A stretch of 20,773 nucleotides of DNA from Gemmatimonadota bacterium (GCA_002712305.1 PATE01000072.1:1-20773); one strand, 5' to 3'; shown: positions 1 through 8,586, counted from the stretch's first letter. Notes: generated by a model from the sequence alone, not told the origin. Program-made: numbers and translations.

Positions 1-17
1 CGTGGCTGAGCAGAGAA

Positions 18-892
18 TTAGCGCAGGTGACTGGCTTCCTCTGCGTCGATTTCACCACTCTTCTCGCGCTTGTCGATGTCGCTGAGTTGGCGAACCGTCT
101 CGCCTTCATCTGTGGTGAGATACCCTTGCTGGACGTATTGATCAACACGTTCAGCGGCACGGCCCATCTCTCGATGTTCGAGCCGCGCGTGGGCCTGATC
201 CTGTTCGGCCTGCCGCGCCTGCAGTTCGCCATCGGAGATGGTGCCATCCTTGAGGGCCTCCTGCGTTTCCTCCGGGATCGGCTCCTCTGTGGACGCCTCT
301 GGTTCGGTGGGGCCGGCTCGTCCTCGACCAAATCGGGCAGATCAGCCTCGTCGAGAGGCTCATCGAGTTCGTGTTTCTGCGTGCGAGGCTTGCGACCGGA
401 CACGACGTCGACCGCATTCTGTACAAACTCGAGGTCATTGATCGCGGTGGTGCTCACATTCACATTCCGGAGCAGACCCTGGACCAGATTTCGTGACTTG
501 AATCAGGCGATCGAGCGGCTGCCCACATCCTCGATTCGACGCAGGTCCCACTCGAGTTTGAAGCAGTTTGACTCGAAGGCGCGACGCACAGAATTCTGGA
601 CCCCTACAGCGACGTAGTGGTCGGGGTTTTCTCGATTGAAGCGGCTGATGGTTTTGGCAAAGATCTCCCGCAGGGGAGTCGTGATAGGATCACCCGTGAG
701 GGCCCGGTACTCCACCTCGAGGACGGTGACGAAGTCCTCCGTCGTGATCAGCGCATCCCCTCGCTGCAGGCGTCCCGCGCATCCGATGCCAGAGCTGGCG
801 ATGCAGATCGGCATCGACGCTGTCGGGTATGTGATCGGGAATGGCTGTCGAGGTTGTTTCCACAGGCGATCGTCGTCCAGGAGACGTTGCAC
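18..892 (-). pseudogene. Interrupted gene of unknown function
   Basis: I do not recognise this protein. Protein-like sequence runs on the minus strand from about 892 (GTG; an ATG at 973 in the same frame is possible) to TAA at 18-20. It breaks twice. An in-frame TGA at 503-505 follows ..VGSRSIA and the same frame continues sensibly as FKSRNLVQGLLRNVNVSTTA. Near 305-315 the frame must change, at a C run that reads CCCC, to give ..EPEASTEEPIPEETQEALKD. Restoring one base gives 292 codons without a length anomaly. Seen: a compact N-terminal part (LITTEDFVTVLEVEYRALTG), an acidic Pro/Glu linker, then a charged helical C-terminus with two similar units, LKDGTISDGELQARQ and EKSGEIDAEEASHLR. There is no signal peptide or membrane helix. 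The gene is divergent from the ABC exporter genes. The exact start and the function are unknown. Confidence 0.5.
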
Positions 893-896
893 TGAT

Positions 897-912
897 GTGG
901 TAAATATACCAC
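897..912. promoter_or_regulatory. Palindrome in the divergent intergenic region
   Basis: GTGGTA-AATA-TACCAC is a perfect 6-bp inverted repeat with a 4-bp AT spacer. It lies immediately upstream of the proposed GTG start (890-892) of the minus-strand gene and about 140 bp before the ABC exporter ATG. Its symmetry and position fit a repressor operator; the factor is unknown. The surrounding 897-980 is the most AT-rich part of this end of the window, with TATACT at 973-978 but no good -35 partner. Confidence 0.4.
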
Positions 913-1052
913 GAAACGGGTAACAATATAGGGGCGGCCGTATTGTCCGCGACGGCGAAGTCGATTTGATCATATACTGGTAAGAAGTGTCCAGTGCGCA
1001 ACCGTGGTGCCAGGCAAAGGTTCCCTCGTTTCAGGGCAAAAGACAGGTGGTC

Positions 1053-2027
1053 ATGAGTGATGCGGTGACGCTGACCGGGGTCAGCAAATCCTTCCGCGAA
1101 AAACGGGCAGTGGACGAGTTGTCTCTGTCGGTGCCTCCCGCAAGCATCTACGGCTTTCTGGGCCCCAATGGAGCGGGGAAAACGACGACGATGCGGATGA
1201 TCCTCGGCATCTTCGCCCCTGATACAGGCCAGGTGAACGTCCTCGGCGTCGATGATCCGACCCTGGTACGCGAACGTCTGGGTTATCTGCCCGAGGAGCG
1301 AGGCCTGTATCCGAAGATGAAGGTCGTCGATCAAGTGGCGTATTTCGGCACCCTGAAGGGGATGTCCAGTCGCACCGCCCGTGAGGCGGCGATGCGACGC
1401 CTGCACGAATATGGTCTCGGAGACAACACCGAACAGACCTGTGAGTCGCTGTCGAAGGGCATGGCTCAGAAGGCACAGATTCTGGCGACCTTGCTGCACG
1501 ATCCGGAACTGATCGTTCTCGACGAGCCCTTCTCCGGCCTGGATCCGGTCAATCGAGATCTGATGCGCGATGTGATCCTCCAGTTACGGGCAGACGGTCG
1601 CAGTGTCATTTTCTCCACCCACATCATGGAGCAGGCTGAGCAGATCTGTGACCATGTTGTCCTGATCGATGGGGGGAGGAAAATCGTCGATGGACCCATC
1701 GATGAGGTTCGGGGAGCCGGTGGTGGCGCCGTCCACCTCGACTATGAGGGCAACCTGGAGCCCCTTCATCAGATGCAGGGTGTGGTGCACGTCAACGATA
1801 CGGGGCGCCAGGCCGAGGTCGTTCTTGCCGACGGTGTCGATCCGCAGGGTGTCCTCAAGGAACTCGTCTCGGGCGGCGTGCGACTCCACACCTTCGATCT
1901 TCGGCCCCCATCCCTTCACGAGATCTTCGTCCGCAAGGTGGGTCGCAGCGTGGAGGAGGCAGCCTTTGCGTCTGAGGAAGAGTTGGCTGTTGGGCAGGTG
2001 GGTTCATCGGGAAGGGGTGCATCATGA
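1053..2027 (+). CDS. ABC transporter ATP-binding protein, NatA/YhaQ type
   Basis: Cytoplasmic ATPase subunit of an ABC-2 type exporter, 324 aa. Walker A is GPNGAGKTT (res. 37-45), the Q-loop region reads GYLPEERGLYPKM (78-90), the signature is LSKGMAQ (133-139), Walker B is LIVLDEPF (153-160) and the H-loop His is 190 in FSTH. After about residue 215 comes the C-terminal extension typical of the NatA/YhaQ group, ending near ..LHEIFVRKVG. I chose ATG 1053 (MSDAVTLTG) because AGGTGG lies just upstream and the ABC fold begins there; an upstream extension to 987 is low-quality sequence. The stop overlaps the permease start (ATGA at 2024-2027), so the two are translationally coupled. Substrate unknown; in this family Na+ or drugs/lipids have been reported. 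Confidence 0.93.
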   Translation: MSDAVTLTGVSKSFREKRAVDELSLSVPPASIYGFLGPNGAGKTTTMRMILGIFAPDTGQVNVLGVDDPTLVRERLGYLPEERGLYPKMKVVDQVAYFGTLKGMSSRTAREAAMRRLHEYGLGDNTEQTCESLSKGMAQKAQILATLLHDPELIVLDEPFSGLDPVNRDLMRDVILQLRADGRSVIFSTHIMEQAEQICDHVVLIDGGRKIVDGPIDEVRGAGGGAVHLDYEGNLEPLHQMQGVVHVNDTGRQAEVVLADGVDPQGVLKELVSGGVRLHTFDLRPPSLHEIFVRKVGRSVEEAAFASEEELAVGQVGSSGRGAS

Positions 2028-3586
2028 ACCGCACCTTCCTGGTGGCAAGGGAAGAGTTCTGGCAGACCGTCGGGACCAAGGCCTTCTGGATCGGGCTGGC
2101 AGCTTTTCCCGTCATCATCGCGCTGGCCATCGCCGTTCCCCTCTTTCTGGAGAAGGCGAAGGAAGCACGCCCCTACGTCGTCATCGATCACTCCGGCTTT
2201 CTTCTTAATGCCGTGGAACAGGCCGTCTACGGAGAGGATCTGACGCAGATCGGTCAACGAGGCCGAGAGTTCCGGCGCGAGGACAACGAGGGGTATGCGG
2301 CTCTGCCAGATCCCATCAGGGCGTACGTTGCGGCCTGGATGGGTTTGGACGAACCTGACCGGCCTCTGCTGGTCGAGGCGCTGGGGCGCCGCGCCTTTGG
2401 CGACGCGAGTGCTACCCCGTTCGAGTTCGTCGATTCTGGCGGTGTGGCCCTGTTTCAGTGGTGGGAAGAGGCGGACCCCGCCAAGGTCGACGAGCGGCAT
2501 GACATCGAACTGGCCCGCCGCCACTACGAACGCCGTCCCGTGCCGGCCGATCTGGACACCATCGGATGGCTAAACGACCAGATTCACTCGGGCAAGCTGT
2601 TCGCCTATTTCGTCATCGGTCCTGATCCGGTGACCAGTGACGAGGGCTGCAGATACGTGTCCAACAATCTCACGGACCGAGGCCTGCGCAACTGGTTCAG
2701 CCGGCGCGCCGAGCGCATCGTACGAGAGCACCGCATGGAACGGAGCGGTGTCGCGCCTGACACGGCAGATTGGATTCAGGCATCACTCGCGTTTGAGGCT
2801 CGGAAGATCGACGAGCGCGGAGACGTAGAGGAGGTGAAGGACCGCGACAAGTTTCGTCAGTTCGTCCCCCTCATCTTTACATATCTGCTGTGGCTCGCCG
2901 TGTTCACCAGTTCTCAGATGCTGATCACGAGCACGATCGAAGAGAAGTCTGCCCGGATCATGGAGATCCTGGTCTCTTCTGTATCCCCAGAAGAGCTGAT
3001 GCTTGGGAAGATCGCGGGCGTCGCCGGCGCCGGTTTGATCGTGGTTGGCTCGTGGGCGACGATCCTGTTTGGCGCGATCGCCATCATTCCCAAGGTGATG
3101 GGGGCCGACATCGATCTGGGCGGTGCCGCCGCCGATCCCCTGTTTCTGGCCAGTTTCGTCATGTATTTCCTGCTGGGCTATCTGTTCTACGCATCGCTCC
3201 TGGTCGGTGTGGGGTCGTTGTGCGGCACGTTGAAGGAGGCCCAGAACGTGATGTGGCCCGTGATGATCCCTCTGTTTACGGCCATCTTTTCGATGAAACA
3301 CGTAGGCGAAGATCCCAATGGGCTTCTGGCACGGATCCTCTCGTTTGTGCCGCCCTTTACGCCTTTCATCATGATGAATCGAGCCGCCGGCCCCCCCGAA
3401 TGGTGGGAGTTTGTTCTCACCGGTCTACTCCTGCTGGTGTCGATCTGGCTCGTGGTAAAGGGGGCGTCGCGACTCTTCCGGGTAGGCGTGCTCGCTGTGG
3501 GCGCACGCCCCGGACTCGGGGATATCGCCCGAATCCTGTTTACACCAGCTGACCTACCTGGTCAGAGCGTCTCTTCCCGAAAGTAA
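2024..3586 (+). CDS. ABC-2 type transporter permease, NatB/YhaP type
   Basis: Membrane subunit, 520 aa, partner of the preceding ATPase. One transmembrane helix at about residues 19-42 is followed by a large hydrophilic, presumably extracytoplasmic domain (about 45-280), then five or so helices from about 283 onward. This is the usual ABC2_membrane_3 layout. The first helix of the second block is followed by STIEEKSARIMEILVSSVSP, the conserved cytoplasmic coupling motif of NatB-like permeases. GAAGGGG at 2011-2017 is a good ribosome-binding site 6 bases before ATG 2024. The gene ends with TAA, 6 bp from the end of the convergent SRAP gene; no terminator hairpin fits between them. Confidence 0.92.
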   Translation: MNRTFLVAREEFWQTVGTKAFWIGLAAFPVIIALAIAVPLFLEKAKEARPYVVIDHSGFLLNAVEQAVYGEDLTQIGQRGREFRREDNEGYAALPDPIRAYVAAWMGLDEPDRPLLVEALGRRAFGDASATPFEFVDSGGVALFQWWEEADPAKVDERHDIELARRHYERRPVPADLDTIGWLNDQIHSGKLFAYFVIGPDPVTSDEGCRYVSNNLTDRGLRNWFSRRAERIVREHRMERSGVAPDTADWIQASLAFEARKIDERGDVEEVKDRDKFRQFVPLIFTYLLWLAVFTSSQMLITSTIEEKSARIMEILVSSVSPEELMLGKIAGVAGAGLIVVGSWATILFGAIAIIPKVMGADIDLGGAAADPLFLASFVMYFLLGYLFYASLLVGVGSLCGTLKEAQNVMWPVMIPLFTAIFSMKHVGEDPNGLLARILSFVPPFTPFIMMNRAAGPPEWWEFVLTGLLLLVSIWLVVKGASRLFRVGVLAVGARPGLGDIARILFTPADLPGQSVSSRK

Positions 3587-3592
3587 CGGGGG

Positions 3593-4297
3593 CTAAAACA
3601 GTTCCAGCTGATCTGACTCGGTACTGCGCAGGACCGGTGTGATGCAGTCTTCGCTGTCCTCGCTCACACGATTGACCAGATCCGCCACAGGATGCACTTC
3701 GAGGTCACCGAGTCGATAGGGATGAAGCAGAGGCAGCAGATGGGCAGGATCCTGCACGTGGCGGTCCAGCCACACTTCGATCTCCGTCGCTGTCAGCATG
3801 GCCGGCATGCGATGGTGAACCGAGTCGACCATGTCGTTGGCAGCGGTGGTCACGATCGAGCAGGTGCGCAGCGTCGCTCCCTCAGGTGTGACCCACTGCT
3901 CGTGAAGTCCGGCGAAGGCCAATGGGCGGCCATGGGACTGGTGAAAATGCATCGGTACCGGTGGTTGGCCATGAGACCGGCGTTTCCACTCATAGTAGCC
4001 GCTGGCAGGGATCACACATCGCGAATGGGTGAGGGCGTGTTTAAACGCCGGCTTGCTCGCCAGCGTTTCGGCACGGGCATTGATCATGCGAGCACCCACC
4101 GACGGATCCCGCGCCCACGATGGAACCAAACCCCACTGCAGATTCTGTAAGACGCGACTCTCCTGTTGAACGACACTCGCAACAGGCTGGGTCGGCGCAA
4201 TATTGTAGCGTGACTTCAGATCGAGGAGGGTCTGCTCGACGGCGAAAGCGGCGGCCACATCTTCGGTCACATGATGGAGGGTGAAGCGGCCGCACAC
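3593..4297 (-). CDS. yedK: SRAP-domain protein, YedK/HMCES type abasic-site crosslinker
   Basis: 234 aa beginning MCGRFTLH. SRAP proteins form a protective thiazolidine DNA-protein crosslink with abasic sites in single-stranded DNA through Cys2 after Met1 removal. Expected residues are present: Cys2, Asn73 (INARAET), Glu103 (GYYEWK) and His161 in the HHRMP motif; NIAPTQP (32-38) is also conserved. Length matches the family (about 220-235 aa). The start codon is GTG (rc of 4295-4297), fixed by the need for Cys2 and by AGGAGA 7 bases upstream (rc of 4305-4310). The gene is convergent with the ABC permease and divergent from galT. A DNA-damage role follows from the family; no LexA-type box was identified. 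Confidence 0.95.
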   Translation of the reverse strand: MCGRFTLHHVTEDVAAAFAVEQTLLDLKSRYNIAPTQPVASVVQQESRVLQNLQWGLVPSWARDPSVGARMINARAETLASKPAFKHALTHSRCVIPASGYYEWKRRSHGQPPVPMHFHQSHGRPLAFAGLHEQWVTPEGATLRTCSIVTTAANDMVDSVHHRMPAMLTATEIEVWLDRHVQDPAHLLPLLHPYRLGDLEVHPVADLVNRVSEDSEDCITPVLRSTESDQLELF

Positions 4298-4431
4298 GGG
4301 CGACTCTCCTGCAAGGTTTCCAGGTGAAACACGCGTCGCTTACGATAGGCCTGGCTGGACACCGCTGCCAGGGCAGGTCTTGACGGCATCGTGACGGTGG
4401 GCTCCCATTGAGGGGGAAGGAGACGACAGCG

Positions 4432-5478
4432 ATGGCGATCGACCTGTATTCACAGCCTCACCGGCGCTACAATGCCCTCAGCGATGAGTGGGTGCAGGTG
4501 TCCCCACACCGCAACCAGCGCCCCTGGCAGGGGCATCTGGATTCGCCGGTAGCGGATGATCGTCCCGCGCACGATCCGGCCTGCTCTCTGTGTCCGGGCA
4601 ACGAGCGCGCCGGTGGCCAGCGGAATCCTGACTTCGAGCAGGTCTTCGTCTTCGACAACGACTTTGCGGCATTGCTGGATGAGGGGCCCATCGAGGCGAC
4701 TTCGGCAGCCGAATCTGACGAGTCGCCGCTGCTGCAATCGGCCCCCGTCCGGGGAGCGTGTCGTGTCATCTGTTTTTCACCGAGACATGATCTGACGCTG
4801 GCGCAGATGTCGACCAAGGACATTGGAGCCGTCATCGACCTATGGGGTGCGCAGGTCGAAGAACTGAGCCAGCTCTATCGCTGGGTACAGGTCTTTGAGA
4901 ACAAAGGCGCCATCATGGGATGCTCGAACCCACACCCTCACGGACAGATCTGGGCCCTCGATGCGCTGCCAAATGAACCGGCTCGAGAAGACCGGACGCA
5001 GGCGGCCTACTACGACGAACACGGTTCGACCTTGCTGAGTGACTATGTCGAGTTGGAATGCGATCGGGCCGAGCGCATCGTCGAGGCCGACGAACACTGG
5101 GTGGCTCTGGTCCCGTTCTGGGCCGTGTGGCCCTTCGAGATTCTGCTGGCACCCCGTGTGCCCGTCGACCATCTCCATTCACTCGACGATGGTCAACGGC
5201 AGTCCCTCGCACACGTGATGCAGCGTTTGCTCCGTCGCTATGATGCGCTGTTTGCGACGTCCTTCCCCTACTCCATGGGGTGGCACGGAGCCCCCTCGGC
5301 ACAGCCGCGTGATCATTGGCACCTTCACGCACATTTCTATCCGCCGCTGCTGCGCTCGGCGTCGGTGAGGAAGTTCATGGTGGGCTACGAGCTGCTGGCT
5401 GAGGCACAGCGCGATCTGACGCCGGAGCAGGCGGCGGCGCGTTTGCGTGAACTACCCGTACCGGGAGAAAACCCGTGA
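4432..5478 (+). CDS. galT: Galactose-1-phosphate uridylyltransferase
   Basis: Leloir pathway enzyme: UDP-glucose + Gal-1-P gives Glc-1-P + UDP-galactose, in the cytoplasm. 348 aa, the same length as E. coli GalT. Seen: the zinc-ligand pair Cys51-x-x-Cys54 (CSLCPGNE); the active-site GCSNPHPHGQIW with His168-Pro-His170, where His170 is the expected nucleophile that becomes uridylylated; and the C-terminal HWHLHAHFYPP (res. 295-305). ATG 4432 is chosen because AAGGAG (4417-4422) lies 9 bases upstream and the start matches the family; a further upstream TTG at 4408 adds an unlikely MRGKETTA. The stop overlaps the galK GTG start (GTGA, 5475-5478). Confidence 0.96.
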   Translation: MAIDLYSQPHRRYNALSDEWVQVSPHRNQRPWQGHLDSPVADDRPAHDPACSLCPGNERAGGQRNPDFEQVFVFDNDFAALLDEGPIEATSAAESDESPLLQSAPVRGACRVICFSPRHDLTLAQMSTKDIGAVIDLWGAQVEELSQLYRWVQVFENKGAIMGCSNPHPHGQIWALDALPNEPAREDRTQAAYYDEHGSTLLSDYVELECDRAERIVEADEHWVALVPFWAVWPFEILLAPRVPVDHLHSLDDGQRQSLAHVMQRLLRRYDALFATSFPYSMGWHGAPSAQPRDHWHLHAHFYPPLLRSASVRKFMVGYELLAEAQRDLTPEQAAARLRELPVPGENP

Positions 5479-6630
5479 CGTTGAGCTTGCAGGACCAGGC
5501 GACCCAGGCTTTTACCGATGCCTTTGGCCGCCCGCCCGATGCACTCGTGCGGGCGCCAGGTCGCGTCAACTTGATCGGTGAGCACACCGACTACAATGAT
5601 GGTTTTGTCCTGCCGCTGGCCATCGATCGCGCCGTCTGGATCGCCATCGGTGCCCGATCGGATGAGATGATTCGAATCCACTCTCTTGATTTTGAACAGA
5701 CCGAGCAGTTCGATGTCGACAGCGTCCGGCAATTGCCGACGGCGCCGGCCACAGCCTGGATCGACTATGTCCGTGGCACAGTCTGGTCCCTGCTGCAGGA
5801 GGGGTTGTCGGTCACCGGATGGGATGGAGCCATGGTCGGCGATGTTCCCATCGGGGCAGGTCTCTCCTCTTCCGCCGCCGTGGAACTGGCCGTCGCTCGT
5901 GCGTGTGCCACCATCGGCGATCTTCCCTGGGACCCTGCTCGGATGGCTGTGTGCAGTCAGCGGGCGGAGAATCGCTGGGTCGGTGTCAACTGCGGAATCA
6001 TGGATCAGATGATCAGCGCCGCCGGTGCCGAAGGGCGCGCGCTGCTGCTCGACTGTCGAACCCTCGAGACCGACCTGGTACCACTGCCCGATTCGACAAA
6101 CATCGTCATTCTCGACACGGGAAGCACGACGCGGTCTCGTCGACTCCGCCTACAATGAGCGACGCAGCCAGTGCGAAGCTGCTGCGGCTCACTTCGACGT
6201 GACGGCCCTGCGCGATGTCACGCTGGCAACGTTTCAGGCGCGCGGCGAACTCGACGAGACGACACGCAGACGGGCGCGCCACGTCATCTCCGAAAACGAA
6301 CACACCACCGCGGCGGCGGCGGCCATGCGGGAAGGGGACAAAGCGTTGCTCGGATCGCTCATGGATGCAAGTCACCTTAGTCTGAAAGAGGATTTCGAGG
6401 TGTCCTCCGAAGCTCTCGATGTGATGGTCGAATGTGCGCGTCCGGTCGCCGGCTGCCTTGGTGCACGAATGACGGGAGCTGTTTTTGGTGGCTGCACCGT
6501 CGCCCTCGTGGAGGCCACACAGACGCAGGGCTTCTGTGCAGAAGTGGGCGCTGCCTATCAGACTCGAAGTGGGCACGAGCCCCAACTGTACGTCTGCAGA
6601 GCCACGGACGGCGCCGCCGTGGTCGGGTAA
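5475..6630 (+). pseudogene. galK: Galactokinase, frameshifted
   Basis: GHMP-family kinase that phosphorylates galactose at C1. Frame 1 (5475-6158) carries GRVNLIGEHTDY (res. 29-40), the P-loop-like PIGAGLSSSAAVE (125-137) and GIMDQ with catalytic Asp177. It then derails at DTGSTTRSRRLRLQ and stops at TGA 6156-6158. The rest lies in the +1 frame from about 6124 to TAA 6628 (..RRGLVDSAYNERRSQCE to the C-terminus). Deleting one base between 6117 and 6127, for example one A of GGGAAG, rebuilds 384 aa with DTGARRGLVDSAYNERR; E. coli GalK has 382. The third motif reads TGAVFGGC (Val codon GTT at 6481) where the family has GAGFGGC. GTG start with GGGAG at 5462-5466. It overlaps galT by 4 bp and lies 2 bp before the methyltransferase. 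Confidence 0.88.
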
Positions 6631-6632
6631 GG

Positions 6633-7517
6633 ATGGACGAAATCGACGCGATCCCTCTTCGCCCGGCAAAGGAGGAACCGGTACCCGACGATCTGGACTT
6701 GCGGCGGGCGCTGTGTGATCACCTCGCTCAGTTCGTGTCGCCCGATCGCCTCCAACGTATCGAGCAGGTCCTGGCGCAACGTACACGGTGGGTGACGGTT
6801 GCCCTTGAAGAGGTCTATCAGACACACAATGCCAGTGCCATCCTGCGTTCGTGCGACTGCTTCGGCGTGCAGGATGTGCATATCGTCGACGAACGAAACC
6901 AATACACCATCCACAACACGATCGCCCTCGGCTCGGCGCAGTGGCTGGACCTCTATCGTCACGAGGGGCCCAACAGTGAGGCGGCGATCCGGCGATGTTG
7001 CGACGGCCTGAGAGGCCGCGGGTATCGCCTGTTGGCAACAACCCCCGATCCTGGAGCCACCGAGCTCGATGAGGTCGATGTGGCGGCGGGACCGATCGCC
7101 CTCCTCTTCGGTACTGAACTGGAGGGCCTCACGTCGCAGGCGATGGAACAAGTGGACGAAGCGATCCGAATTCCCATGGTCGGATTCACGCAGAGTCTGA
7201 ATGTGTCAGTCAGTGCCGCCCTGATCCTGCGTCAATTGACCGCCTCGTTGCGCGCTCGATCTGACGTCGATGGTTCTTTGAGCGAGGTGGAGCAGACGCA
7301 GATCCGACTGCGCTGGCTGCGGCGCAGCATGCACCACGGGGAAGCCCTCATCCGTCGTTTCCTCGGTGAACGAAGTACTTCAGGCAGCGCGCTGCCCGAC
7401 GAGAATTCTCACGGCCAGAGGATTGTCCCTGACCTGCACAATCACGACGACACTAACGATGACGCCACCGACGATGAGGTCTCTGGCGAGATCGGGACAG
7501 ACGAGCATGAAGATTGA
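6633..7517 (+). CDS. trmH: SpoU/TrmH-family tRNA 2'-O-ribose methyltransferase
   Basis: 294 aa. SPOUT-fold enzymes of this type use S-adenosylmethionine to methylate a ribose 2'-OH; the TrmH subgroup acts on G18 of tRNA. The three SpoU motifs are present: motif 1 HNASAILRSCDCFGV (res. 65-79, with Asn66 and catalytic Arg72), motif 2 ALLFGTELEGL (156-166) and motif 3 IPMVGFTQSLNVSVSAA (180-196). The TrmH-type C-terminal helix WLRRSMHHGEALIRRFLG follows. It is longer than E. coli TrmH (229 aa) because of a His/Asp/Glu-rich tail from about residue 258 (DLHNHDDTNDDATDDEVSGE). ATG 6633 lies 2 bp after the galK stop; the ribosome site is weak (TAAGG). The last 11 bp overlap the next gene. TrmH is favoured over TrmL or RlmB by the C-terminal helix. 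Confidence 0.87.
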   Translation: MDEIDAIPLRPAKEEPVPDDLDLRRALCDHLAQFVSPDRLQRIEQVLAQRTRWVTVALEEVYQTHNASAILRSCDCFGVQDVHIVDERNQYTIHNTIALGSAQWLDLYRHEGPNSEAAIRRCCDGLRGRGYRLLATTPDPGATELDEVDVAAGPIALLFGTELEGLTSQAMEQVDEAIRIPMVGFTQSLNVSVSAALILRQLTASLRARSDVDGSLSEVEQTQIRLRWLRRSMHHGEALIRRFLGERSTSGSALPDENSHGQRIVPDLHNHDDTNDDATDDEVSGEIGTDEHED

Positions 7518-8586
7518 ACGCATAGAGTGGTGGGAGGTGAATCAGTTCGTACACCAGGAGATGGTGAACAGTGCTGAGTATCACGATGCCCACGAACGGT
7601 GGGATCTGGTCCCAAAGTTCCTGATTCGCCTGCACACGGGGGACGGGACCTACGGCGTGGGGGAGACCTCACGCGGTGCCCAAAGAGAAGACGTGGAGAC
7701 GGCAGCCCGACAACTGATCGGGCAGAATCCTCTGCAGATTCCGTTGCGCAAGCTGCCCCTGAAGGATGGGGCTGCCACCGTCTACAAGGCCTACGAGACG
7801 GCGTTTCTCGACCTGGTGGGTCGTTTGCGAGAGATGAGGGTGTGTGATCTGCTCGGTGGTGCCTGTCGCGATCACGTCATCGGCAGCTATTGGGCAGGTT
7901 TGCAGAATCCGACGCATTCTCTCGACGCTGCACAAGCGGCTCGGGATGGTGGCTACAGCTGTCTGAAGATCAAGATCACACAGGGGATGGAGGTCATTGA
8001 GCGCCTCGAGAGAATGCGCAAGGTGGCTCCCGATCTTCGCTTCATCGTCGATGCGATGCAGCGATACGACAGTCTCGACGAGATGCGAGCTCTCACGCGC
8101 CAGATGGAGGATCTCAACGTTGTCTGTCTCGAGGATCCTCTACCCAAGGATCGATACGACTGGTATCGCGTCCTTCGAGAGGGCACCGACATCCCCATCG
8201 CCCTGCATCTGGGGTCGACGAAATCCATCATCGACGCACTGCAGGCCGAAGCGGCAGACATCTTCAATTGCAGCCCCCCTTCCAGCGTCGAGTTTGTGCG
8301 CATGGTCGACGTCGCCGGTGCGGCAGGCAAGTCCTGCTGGCATGGATCGGCGGTTGATCTCGGAATCCTGGATCTGGCCTACATCCATGCCTGTGCCGTG
8401 CCCGATGCAGCGACCATCCCTCACGATATCCTGTCAACGCCTCTCCACGTGGACGACTTCGTCGTACAGATGCCCGGGCGTGAGGGAGAACGAATTCAGG
8501 TTCCCACCGGTCCCGGATTAGGAGGCGAACTCGATATGGATGCCGTCGCTGAATACCTGATCTCTTCGGGCGAGGTGACGGCCTGA
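7507..8586 (+). CDS. Enolase-superfamily protein (mandelate racemase/muconate lactonizing type)
   Basis: 359 aa, the usual length. Seen: an N-terminal capping domain (res. 1-120) with GVGETSRGAQ, then the barrel with Lys154-Ile-Lys156 (CLKIKITQG), metal ligand Asp182 (FIVDAMQRYD), metal ligand Glu209 (CLEDPLP) and a C-terminal SCWHGSAVDLGILDLAYIHA with His279. Family members abstract the proton alpha to a carboxylate, usually of sugar acids, using Mg2+. The place of the third acidic ligand reads PIALHLGSTKS (230-240) with no Asp or Glu, so chemistry may differ. ATG 7507 lies inside the end of trmH (11-bp overlap), giving an operon with galT-galK-trmH. Substrate unknown; a sugar acid would suit the context. 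Confidence 0.88.
   Translation: MKIERIEWWEVNQFVHQEMVNSAEYHDAHERWDLVPKFLIRLHTGDGTYGVGETSRGAQREDVETAARQLIGQNPLQIPLRKLPLKDGAATVYKAYETAFLDLVGRLREMRVCDLLGGACRDHVIGSYWAGLQNPTHSLDAAQAARDGGYSCLKIKITQGMEVIERLERMRKVAPDLRFIVDAMQRYDSLDEMRALTRQMEDLNVVCLEDPLPKDRYDWYRVLREGTDIPIALHLGSTKSIIDALQAEAADIFNCSPPSSVEFVRMVDVAGAAGKSCWHGSAVDLGILDLAYIHACAVPDAATIPHDILSTPLHVDDFVVQMPGREGERIQVPTGPGLGGELDMDAVAEYLISSGEVTA

Noticed and set aside
503-505. TGA read as selenocysteine or Trp
   Set aside because: TGA ends many intact genes here (2025, 5476, 7515, 8584, 10413 and others), and the context shows no selenoprotein motif.
27-617. Plus-strand frame of 196 aa
   Set aside because: It is the antisense of the interrupted minus-strand gene, has low-complexity Arg/Ser stretches and no ribosome site; the minus strand gives sensible charged-helix protein.
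690-1499. Minus-strand frame of 269 aa
   Set aside because: It lies antisense to the well-supported ABC ATPase and shows no domain; typical of shadow frames in GC-rich DNA.
4380-4385. TTGACG as -35 of a galT promoter
   Set aside because: No acceptable -10 lies 16-18 bp downstream (CATTGA region), so I do not call a promoter.
6117-6130. Programmed ribosomal frameshift in galK
   Set aside because: No slippery heptamer, internal Shine-Dalgarno or following pseudoknot is apparent, and galactokinases are not known to use frameshifting.
6106-7041. Minus-strand frame of 311 aa
   Set aside because: Antisense to galK and trmH, no recognisable motif, no ribosome site.
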